A program made the translations under genes and the position numbers. Shown piece after piece: positions 58,349-64,000 of a stretch of DNA of 64,000 nucleotides (positions within the stretch are counted from its first letter, which is position 1; every line of letters begins with the position of its first letter). The notes under the pieces were generated by a model that worked only from the letters and a program-made list of their open reading frames with translations, was not told the origin of the DNA and made no database searches. This DNA is from an uncultured Clostridia bacterium (GTDB lineage Bacteria; Bacillota; Clostridia; Christensenellales; Borkfalkiaceae): the NCBI GenBank assembly GCA_944340905.1, contig CALVLT010000002.1, positions 1 to 64,000 of the forward strand. The letters run 5' to 3'.

Positions 58349-59407
58349 ATGAAACAGAGAAACATTCTTCCGGCAAGCATTTTGATGACCGGCGTCTGCA
58401 TTGCCGCAACTCTCGGCGTATCCGTCTTTTTCCTGTACATGCTCTTCTCAACGACAGATAAAAATTCCGCCTGGCGGGCGCTGGCGGGCGTTCCCGTATT
58501 CGGAAACCCCCTTCTGTGCATATTGGCTTACTTTATCTTTTGCATCGTCACGTGTGTAATGCTGATACGGCTTTCCGAAACTGTTGCGCGCGCACACAGC
58601 GGCATCGACGAACGCCCCATCTATTTCTCGCTGATCGGCGACGTGGCAGGGCTGTTTGCCGCAATTTATCTGCTCGCCGGACCGGAATTGGGCATGGCAG
58701 CGGGGATGATATTGTGTGTGCTCGTTCCGGCAAACAGTGCCCTTCGCCTTGCCTGTCTGATACACGTCGGAAATCTGCGCAGACAGCGGGAAGCCGAGGG
58801 CGTATATTCCCTGTCAAGAGCGATTGAAAAGAGCGTTGTATTCCCGCGCATCATCCATAAAAAACTTTTGCTTGCATTGGCGGTAACGGGATTTGCCTGC
58901 ATCGGCGTCTCCCTTGCCGCATTCACCCTCTTTATTCGTGCGTTTACCATGCATGACGATTTTATATTCTTATTATATCTCTTCCTGGAAGGAGCCTTCC
59001 TTGCCCATGCGGATATCTGTTTCGGCTGCATTCTTTATCATTGCATCCGCGGCATCCGCATTCTCTCCGGAAAAAAATTCTACCGCGTTACGGAACCGTG
59101 GCAGCAGGCTCTGATCGTGGAGGGCTACTGCGGAGCGGTCGGATATGGATCTCTTCTTTCGCTTTCGCAAGCGCTTTCGCAAAGTTCAGCCGTGTTTCCC
59201 GTTGCCATTGCCGCCGTTGCGGTCTGGGCGCTGCACTTTTTGCTGGCGCTTGCCTATACCATCGTTTTGATGCGCATGAGAAAGTCCGCGCAAAAGGCAC
59301 CGCCCGCTGACGCCCCGCCGCGCGAAATTTCCGAAAACAATGGCGCCCCCGAAACTTCCGTTTCGGCCGATACACTCGAGAACAACCACAAAGGAGAGAG
59401 TGTATGA
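58349..59407 (+). CDS. Eight-helix membrane protein A2
   Basis: 352 residues. About eight hydrophobic segments (ILMTGVCIAATLGVSVFFLYMLF, LLCILAYFIFCIVTCVMLI, ...). Tail NGAPETSVSADTLENNHKGESV repeats the tail of A1. ATG 58349 has GAGAGGA upstream. Not recognised; no transport or enzyme motif seen. Overlaps B2 by 4 bases. Confidence 0.75.
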   Translation: MKQRNILPASILMTGVCIAATLGVSVFFLYMLFSTTDKNSAWRALAGVPVFGNPLLCILAYFIFCIVTCVMLIRLSETVARAHSGIDERPIYFSLIGDVAGLFAAIYLLAGPELGMAAGMILCVLVPANSALRLACLIHVGNLRRQREAEGVYSLSRAIEKSVVFPRIIHKKLLLALAVTGFACIGVSLAAFTLFIRAFTMHDDFIFLLYLFLEGAFLAHADICFGCILYHCIRGIRILSGKKFYRVTEPWQQALIVEGYCGAVGYGSLLSLSQALSQSSAVFPVAIAAVAVWALHFLLALAYTIVLMRMRKSAQKAPPADAPPREISENNGAPETSVSADTLENNHKGESV

Positions 59408-60327
59408 AAAAACTGATCACGGCAAGCATTGTGCTGCATGTCGTCACCATGGTGATGACGGCGGCGTCCTATCTCTGTTTCGGGATAGGACTGCAAAGTC
59501 AGGAGGACCGCCTCTCCTTCCCCACGCCCCTCATGGCGGTGCTCGCGGCGGCAGGCGCCGTCTATATCGCGGACATCGTATTGCTCGCCCTGACGGGCAG
59601 GCGCGGGAACGTGACCGAGCGCAAAACAGGGGTCTTGTATGCCTCCCTCCTTGCCGATGCCGCCATTGCACTGTGCGTCATGCCCCTGTCCCGCCTTGAT
59701 ACGGCGGCCATCTACGCCCTTGTCGGCGTGACGGCTGCCGCGATTCTGGCGACCGCCGTCCTCCGTTGCGTATGTGCCGCAGAATTCAAACGCAGCATTG
59801 CCGCCCCGCACGGTGCGCCCGTCCTCCCCGCCGGAGAAAAACAGCTTGCGCTCGTCACCGCCTGCATGGGGCTGATCGCCATTCTGATAGGCGTCGCCTT
59901 CCTCTGCGTGCTCTTTTTATACTCCTACCCCTCCATGTTCCTGCCTGTCGATCAGGAACCGACCATCGGCAGAACGGACGGCGATCCGTGGGGCTCATTC
60001 CTTGCGTTCCTCATGTTCTTCGGCGGCGTGCCCACCCTGCTTATCATGCTGAGTATGAGCATCTCCTTTGCTTATTTTCTGCGCAGAGCGGGCAATGGAA
60101 ACACCCAGCTCGGTCTCTCCGTTGCCGCCGCGTGCATGAACGCATTTCTTCTGTTCAACGGTGTGTATTTGCTGTTCCTGAATCCGACGCATATCCTGCT
60201 TTATGTCGTAGGCATCCTCTATTTTGCTTCGACCGTTGCCGCCTGCGTTCTGGGCATCATGTGCGGCGCGCGCATCAAGGCTCCGAAAAAGATCGCCCCG
60301 CCGCCCGTATTCCCCGAACTGCAATAA
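59404..60327 (+). CDS. Membrane protein B2
   Basis: 307 residues with about seven hydrophobic helices, MKKLITASIVLHVVTMVMTAASYL at the start and a cationic, proline-rich end (RIKAPKKIAPPPVFPELQ). The stretch TGVLYASLLADAAIALCVMPL resembles TALLYAALLGTLGAVSAGVFL of A1, so the family members look related. Unknown role. Confidence 0.75.
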   Translation: MKKLITASIVLHVVTMVMTAASYLCFGIGLQSQEDRLSFPTPLMAVLAAAGAVYIADIVLLALTGRRGNVTERKTGVLYASLLADAAIALCVMPLSRLDTAAIYALVGVTAAAILATAVLRCVCAAEFKRSIAAPHGAPVLPAGEKQLALVTACMGLIAILIGVAFLCVLFLYSYPSMFLPVDQEPTIGRTDGDPWGSFLAFLMFFGGVPTLLIMLSMSISFAYFLRRAGNGNTQLGLSVAAACMNAFLLFNGVYLLFLNPTHILLYVVGILYFASTVAACVLGIMCGARIKAPKKIAPPPVFPELQ

Positions 60328-60331
60328 AAAA

Positions 60332-60350
60332 CAGAGGCCGCGCGCCTCTG
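60332..60350 (+). terminator. Terminator after B2
   Basis: Same CAGAGGC/GCCTCTG hairpin and CTTTTCG as after B1. Confidence 0.78.
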
Positions 60351-60379
60351 CTTTTCGCGTATATTTCCTGTTATAAAAC

Positions 60380-60414
60380 GCCGCCGCGCCGCCCGAACAG
60401 GGCGGCGCGGCGGC
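60380..60414 (-). terminator. Terminator of corA-fmdB
   Basis: 15-bp GC stem (60380-60394/60400-60414); the minus strand continues GTTTTATAA. Confidence 0.88.
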
Positions 60415-60430
60415 AATCTGCATGGAACCG

Positions 60431-60628
60431 TTACTTGCAGCCCGAGCAGGTGGCGCAGTGTCCCGAACATTTTTTGACGGGTTTGCCCGTTGCGGAGAAC
60501 ACCTCGCCCGCCCACTCGCGCGCCGCCTGCGCGCCGCAGACGGGGCAGCGCACGGCCTCGTCGTACCTTGCGACAAGCTCGTCGAACTGATTTCCGCACT
60601 GCGGACAACGATACTGCAAAACAGGCAT
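60431..60628 (-). CDS. FmdB-type zinc-ribbon protein
   Basis: 65 residues. MPVLQYRCPQCGNQFDELV and VRCPVCGAQAAREW form the FmdB-like ribbon (two CPxCG); the tail KKCSGHCATCSGCK adds four cysteines. GGGAGGG SD before ATG 60628. Lies 14 bases after corA, same operon. Regulatory role is possible but unproven. Confidence 0.84.
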   Translation of the reverse strand: MPVLQYRCPQCGNQFDELVARYDEAVRCPVCGAQAAREWAGEVFSATGKPVKKCSGHCATCSGCK

Positions 60629-60642
60629 ACTTCCCTCCCGCC

Positions 60643-61644
60643 CTAATCGCGGCGGTCGTCGCGGGCATGCCGCCCGCGCCCGCGTTTGATATGCCTGGGC
60701 GTTTTGATGCGAATGGAATTGGTGGAACGGATGACAAAGAACGAAACGATCGCCGTGATGATTGCAGAAATGCCGATGACCAGCCAGAATCCCCACGAAA
60801 GGCCCGCAAACGGAACGGGCACGTTCATGCCCCACAAACTTGCAATGAGCGTGGGCACGGAGATGACGAGCGTGATGACCGAGAGCAGCTTCATGACCAC
60901 GTTCAGGTTGTTGGAGATGACGGAGGCATAGGCGTCCATCGTACCCGAGAGGATGTCGCGGTAGATATTACACATCTCCATTGCCTGGCGCGTCTCGATG
61001 ACGACGTCGTCGAACAAATCCTTGTAGTCCTCGTTCCCCGAAATGGAGGGAAAGCGCTCGAGCTTGTTGTAGACGTTCAGGTTTGCGCTCAGCGAAGTGG
61101 AGAAGTAGACGAGGGAATTCTCGATGCCCAGCAGCTGGATCAGCTCCTGATTCTTCATGGAGCGGTGCAGTTCCGCCTGCAGGCGCAGCGATTTTTTATC
61201 GAGCTGGCGCAGGTTGGACAAAAACCGCTTGGCATTGCCCATCATGAAATTGAGAATGAAGTAGACGGGCTTTGCCGTATCGACAATGATACGGTTGCTG
61301 ATAAAGTCGCCCAGCACGGAATTGCCGCGCAGGGAGACGGTGACAATGCACTTGTCATTGTGGATGAGCGCGAGAGGAATGGTCTCATAGACGTCCCCCT
61401 CGTCGGTATCGCTGATGGTGGGCGTATCCAGAAGGCACAGGAGCGCCCCCTCGTCCCGCTCCACACGCGCGGCCTCCTCCTCATCGAGGGCGGCGCGGAG
61501 CATTTCCTCGGGCACGCCCGTCATGGCACAGGCGTCCTCCAGTTCGTCGTCCGTCGGATTGACAAGGTCCACCCAGCATTGCTGCTCGAATGCCTCGAGA
61601 CGGTCGATCTTGCCATCTTCCTGCGTCTTGAAAAATTTCAGCAT
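60643..61644 (-). CDS. corA: CorA-family magnesium/divalent metal channel
   Basis: 333 residues. Long cytoplasmic funnel (to ~res 270), stalk helix, then two membrane helices with the GMN signature in IASLWGMNVPVPF, and a basic tail. Full length. A 224-base leader with an internal terminator precedes it, so expression is probably attenuated in response to a metal or other signal. Confidence 0.93.
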   Translation of the reverse strand: MLKFFKTQEDGKIDRLEAFEQQCWVDLVNPTDDELEDACAMTGVPEEMLRAALDEEEAARVERDEGALLCLLDTPTISDTDEGDVYETIPLALIHNDKCIVTVSLRGNSVLGDFISNRIIVDTAKPVYFILNFMMGNAKRFLSNLRQLDKKSLRLQAELHRSMKNQELIQLLGIENSLVYFSTSLSANLNVYNKLERFPSISGNEDYKDLFDDVVIETRQAMEMCNIYRDILSGTMDAYASVISNNLNVVMKLLSVITLVISVPTLIASLWGMNVPVPFAGLSWGFWLVIGISAIITAIVSFFVIRSTNSIRIKTPRHIKRGRGRHARDDRRD

Positions 61645-61868
61645 GGCACTTCCTCACGAAAACAGATTGGGTCAGATGCGTCTGAGTTATCCGAAAACGG
61701 GCACCGCGCCCCTTCCGGACAACAAAAAAACGCACGGGAAAAAACGCCGTGCGCCCAATTTCGTGTTTCCGCAGAGGAAATCAGATCAGGTCACACGGAC
61801 AGGATTGTTCGCAACGCATCGGTTGTTTGGCGCAGCGTCCATCTTCCGCTCCTTTGACCATAACGGTC
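61645..61868 (-). promoter_or_regulatory. Long corA leader RNA, candidate cis-regulatory element
   Basis: From the predicted start point to the ATG. In transcript order: a GGAC...GTCC domain (~61840-61797), a CGTGT/ACACG stem with TTTCC/GGAAA and a 12-base one-sided bulge (~61796-61761), the terminator, and a small CAGA-CGCA-TCTG hairpin (61684-61673). It does not match the M-box or ykoY/yybP consensus by eye. Confidence 0.6.
61724..61753 (-). terminator. Intrinsic terminator inside the corA leader
   Basis: CGCACGG/CCGTGCG stem (61747-61753/61731-61737) followed by seven T on the minus strand, ~80 bases before the corA start. Confidence 0.8.
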
Positions 61869-61874
61869 TATTCC

Positions 61875-61903
61875 ATTATAACCCCTGCCGGACATTTTGG
61901 CAA
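61875..61903 (-). promoter_or_regulatory. Promoter of corA-fmdB
   Basis: TTGCCA (61903-61898), 17-base spacer, TATAAT (61880-61875). Confidence 0.82.
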
Positions 61904-61959
61904 CTGTTTTCACGAAAATTTTTACAGCGGATATGCAGAGAATTCCTGCCGTGACGGAA

Positions 61960-62245
61960 GGAGTTGATCCCCCCGACGCTGCGCGCCACCCCCTTAAAGC
62001 CCTTTGGGCGTTAAAGGGGGCAAACCCCTCATTCGTCAGGCTCGCAGGCTCGCCTGACACCGTCTTGGCGGCACCAAGGAAGAGTGCCGCCTACTTCGGC
62101 TACGCTCGTGCGCCGCTCCGCGTCGGGCGGGCACGAAATCGCCGCTGAGATGGCGATTTCTCAGTTCGCCATGCGCGCACAGCGCACTGCGCTGATGCGC
62201 ATAACGCATGGCTCACCCCCAAGGGGAAGGCTTAACCGCGTTCCG
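61960..62245. repeat. Intergenic repeat block R13
   Basis: E2 variant (CCCCCTTAAAGCCC...GGGCGTTAAAGGGGG, ~61989-62018), CGTCAGGCTCGCAGGCTCGC piece (~62034), E4 copy 6, and a last E3 half (~62215-62235). Confidence 0.75.
62067..62209 (+). repeat. E4 structured element, copy 6
   Basis: GGCGGCAC/GTGCCGCC (62067-62074/62084-62091), AAATCGCC/GGCGATTT (62136-62143/62152-62159), AGCGCA-C-TGCGCT (62181-62193) inside ATGCGC/GCGCAT (62171-62176/62197-62202). A short extra piece sits between the first two hairpins. Confidence 0.75.
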
Positions 62246-62256
62246 CTTTCAGGTGT

Positions 62257-62559
62257 TCATCCCCTCTGCTCGCCGTCGCCGGCGGACGGCGCGTCGGCGG
62301 AGACAGGCAGCATAATTTCACGGCTGCGTAAAAGGATCGAGATGTCACGCAGATTTTGTGCCATATCCCGCAACTCCCTGTCGATCCGCGCCCCATCGAA
62401 TTGCCCGACCGCTCCCGCACAGTAGCGCGGGCATACGTCTGCCTTGTTCCGCAGCCGTCTGATCGTGCGCGTATGCAGGCAGGTGCCGTAGTCCGCCCCC
62501 ATCAGCCGCGCCTTGTGGATAAAGTACAATCTGTCATAAAATTTGCAGTCGCACAGCAA
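62257..62559 (-). CDS. Hypothetical Cys-rich helical protein, start uncertain (possible frameshift)
   Basis: Up to 101 codons open from TTG 62559: CDCKFYDRLYFIHKARLMGADYGTCLHTRTIRRLRNKADVCP..., then a helical, charged end. Divergent from the XRE gene, behind a good promoter (62604-62632). The best SD (GAGGAG, then 8 bases to ATG at ~62571) opens a different frame that stops after 20-odd codons. Either the TTG is used or a one-base indel has broken the N-terminus. Not recognised. Confidence 0.45.
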   Translation of the reverse strand: MLCDCKFYDRLYFIHKARLMGADYGTCLHTRTIRRLRNKADVCPRYCAGAVGQFDGARIDRELRDMAQNLRDISILLRSREIMLPVSADAPSAGDGEQRG

Positions 62560-62603
62560 TGTTGTTCCATTTCAATATCTCCTCATTTTTTATCATATAA
62601 CAA

Positions 62604-62632
62604 TTATAATGTAAGACATGTCTTTCGTCAAT
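62604..62632 (-). promoter_or_regulatory. Promoter of the 62257 gene
   Basis: TTGACG (62632-62627), 17-base spacer, TATAAT (62609-62604). The spacer contains the 12-bp palindrome at 62614-62625. Confidence 0.82.
62614..62625. promoter_or_regulatory. Operator-like palindrome of the second XRE cassette
   Basis: AAGACATGTCTT, perfect 12-bp palindrome within the -35/-10 spacer of the divergent promoter, as in the 5.4-kb cassette. Confidence 0.65.
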
Positions 62633-62665
62633 GATTTTTTGTATGATTTATCTTATAATTGCGAT

Positions 62666-62911
62666 ATGAAAAATAAATTTTCCGTTCGCTTAAGCGAATA
62701 TATTGTATCTACAGGACTGAGCAAACGCAAATTTGCAGAATCTGTTGGCGTTTCTGCCATGAGCATTTCTGATTGGACAAACGGTAAAATACAACCCAAT
62801 GCCGAAAGCATTTACTTGATCTGTAAGACATATCATATTAGCGCGGACTATTTACTTGGTTTAATAGACGAGCCTCTTTTTACTTGCCAACGGGAACAGA
62901 ATACGATATAA
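62666..62911 (+). CDS. XRE-family helix-turn-helix repressor
   Basis: 81 residues. FSVRLSEYIVSTGLSKRKFAESVGVSAMSISDWTNGKIQPNAESIYLICKTYHISADYLLGL is one HTH_3 domain; a short tail follows. ATG 62666 has no SD, and TATAAT (62654-62659) ends six bases before it, again suggesting a leaderless mRNA, although a good -35 box is not evident. AT-rich. Divergent from the 62257 gene with a palindrome between, the same plan as the cassette at 5.1-5.7 kb. Confidence 0.85.
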   Translation: MKNKFSVRLSEYIVSTGLSKRKFAESVGVSAMSISDWTNGKIQPNAESIYLICKTYHISADYLLGLIDEPLFTCQREQNTI

Positions 62912-62912
62912 T
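62884..62912 (+). promoter_or_regulatory. Promoter of glyS
   Basis: TTGCCA (62884-62889), 17-base spacer, TATAAT (62907-62912). It overlaps the end of the XRE gene. SD AAGGA before ATG 62945. No T-box was noticed in the ~30-base leader. Confidence 0.78.
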
Positions 62913-62944
62913 ATTCGGGAAAATTCTTGAACAAGGACACGGTT

Positions 62945-64000
62945 ATGGCAAATAAAGCGGTCACGATGGATAAACTCGTTGCGCTGTGCAAGGCGCGCGG
63001 CATCATTTTCCCCGGCAGCGAAATTTACGGCGGCATGGGCAACACCTGGGACTACGGTCCCGTGGGCGTGGAGATCAAGAACAATTTGAAGCGCGCCTGG
63101 TGGAAACGCTTTGTGCAGGAGAGCGACAATTCCTACGGCGTGGACGCCGCCATTTTAATGAACGCGCGCGTCTGGGAGGCGAGCGGGCACACGGCAAGCT
63201 TTTCCGACCCCAAGATGGACTGCAAAAACTGCAAGAGCCGCCACCGCGCGGACAATCTGATCGAGGCGCACTCCAAGGGCAAGGTCAATCCCGACCTGAT
63301 GAGCAACGAGGAGATGGAGGCTTACATCAACGAGCACCACGTCTGCTGCCCCGTGTGCGGCAAGTGCGACTGGACGCCCATACGCACCTTCAACCTGATG
63401 TTCGAGACCAGCCGCGGCGTGACGGACGAGAGCCAGAACAAAATTTACCTGCGCCCCGAGACGGCACAGGGCGAGTTCGTCAACTTTCTGAACGTGCAGC
63501 GCACGACGCGCGCCAAGGTCCCCTTCGGCATCGCGCAGATCGGCAAGGCGTTCCGCAACGAGATTACGCCCGGCAACTTCATCTTCCGCACCATCGAATT
63601 CGAGCAGATGGAGCACCAGTGGTTCTGCAAGGAGGGCACGGACAGCGAATACTATGCCCAGTTCAAGGAAAAGGCGTGGCAGTTCCTGCTGGACATCGGC
63701 TTTGACCCCGCGCACCTCAGATTTCACGACCACGACAAGCTCGCCCACTACGCCAAGGAGGCGTGCGACATTCAATACGAATTCCCGATGGGCTGGAACG
63801 AGCTCAACGGCATCCACAACCGCACCGACTACGACCTCTCCCGCCACCAGGAATATTCGGGCAAGACGCTCACCTACGTCGATCCCGTCAGCGGCGAGCG
63901 CTACATTCCCTATGTCATCGAGTACTCCATCGGCGCGGACCGCCTGATGCTGGCGGTGCTCTCCGAGGCTTACGACGAGGAGACGCTGGAAAACGGCGAA
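62945..64000 (+). CDS. glyS: Glycyl-tRNA synthetase, alpha2 type (3' end cut by window edge)
   Basis: Class II synthetase charging tRNA-Gly. 352 residues are present of roughly 460. FPGSEIYGGMGNTWDYGPVGVEIKNNLKRAWW at the start, RVWEASGHTASFSDP, zinc-like CKNC...CCPVCGKC insertion, motif 2 GKAFRNEITPGNFIFRTIEFEQMEH, and YIPYVIEYSIGADRLMLAVL before the edge. No stop codon up to position 64000. Own promoter upstream. Confidence 0.96.
   Translation, partial: MANKAVTMDKLVALCKARGIIFPGSEIYGGMGNTWDYGPVGVEIKNNLKRAWWKRFVQESDNSYGVDAAILMNARVWEASGHTASFSDPKMDCKNCKSRHRADNLIEAHSKGKVNPDLMSNEEMEAYINEHHVCCPVCGKCDWTPIRTFNLMFETSRGVTDESQNKIYLRPETAQGEFVNFLNVQRTTRAKVPFGIAQIGKAFRNEITPGNFIFRTIEFEQMEHQWFCKEGTDSEYYAQFKEKAWQFLLDIGFDPAHLRFHDHDKLAHYAKEACDIQYEFPMGWNELNGIHNRTDYDLSRHQEYSGKTLTYVDPVSGERYIPYVIEYSIGADRLMLAVLSEAYDEETLENGE

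Noticed and set aside
61645..61868. M-box magnesium riboswitch or signal recognition RNA in the corA leader
   Set aside because: The M-box conserved blocks could not be found. TCCGGAAGG near 61711 resembles the SRP RNA loop, but flanking pairing is missing and it lies after the terminator.
1..64000. tRNA or rRNA genes and CRISPR arrays
   Set aside because: No T-loop/acceptor pattern, rRNA-like block, or regularly spaced direct repeats with unique spacers was seen; the repeats here are dispersed and palindromic.

Overview
The window looks like chromosome of a GC-rich, spore-lineage Firmicute (class Clostridia), probably an uncultured gut member. Supporting signs are the era/ybeY/phoH cluster with yqfC and yqfD, a KtrAB potassium system, a lipoprotein cyclophilin, an L33-SecE-NusG-L11-L1 cluster, class II aldolase and alpha2-type GlyRS. 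Order-level placement (for example Christensenellales) is only a guess. Sigma-A-type promoters with a 17-bp spacer can be read in front of most operons. No tRNA, rRNA, CRISPR array or complete transposase gene was seen.

Layout. 1-1.5 kb: start of grpE, then a divergent pair encoding a membrane protein and a SLOG-fold protein. 1.5-3.8 kb: divergent gapA and fba. 3.8-5.1 kb: repeat block. 5.1-5.7 kb: small XRE-repressor/zinc-ribbon cassette. 5.7-7.9 kb: ktrB-ktrA. 8.5-14.1 kb: one 1871-residue DUF4011-helicase-nuclease protein, a candidate defence gene. 14.2-19.1 kb: ylqF-rnhB-yraN-hydrolase and tmk-rimM-trmD. 19.5-24.4 kb: degV, GNAT, a Myb-like regulator and a cyclophilin lipoprotein. 24.5-28.1 kb: rpmG-secE-nusG-rplK-rplA and rplJ-rplL, with both ribosomal-protein leaders. 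28.5-34.8 kb: a 2103-residue surface lipoprotein. 35.7-38.8 kb: nadA-nadB-nadC, complete de novo quinolinate/NaMN synthesis from aspartate. 38.8-45.8 kb: yqfC-yqfD-phoH-pgpH-[DUF559]-ybeY-era-yqzL-recO. 45.9-49.3 kb: an AT-rich CoiA-like gene, asparaginase, a phosphatase-like protein and a nucleotidyltransferase. 50-54 kb: Wzz-like, M23 and other envelope proteins. 54.2-57.5 kb: prmA-rsmE-mtaB-hinT. 57.5-60.4 kb: a partly duplicated membrane-protein locus. 60.4-61.9 kb: corA-fmdB behind an attenuated leader. 62.2-64 kb: a second XRE cassette, then glyS running off the right edge.

The most distinctive property is between the genes. Operon ends carry blocks of palindromic repeats assembled from a handful of modules. 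At least three module families (E4, E5, E6 below) keep their hairpins while the stem sequences change, that is, they covary between copies. Other points worth a second look: two XRE cassettes whose operator palindrome fills the -35/-10 spacer of the divergent promoter; several promoters whose -10 box lies only 6-9 bases before the start codon (leaderless mRNAs); a DUF559 gene inserted into the ybeY operon between 74-bp direct repeats that duplicate the ribosome binding site; and a corA leader with a built-in terminator. All family names come from motifs read by eye; no database search was run.
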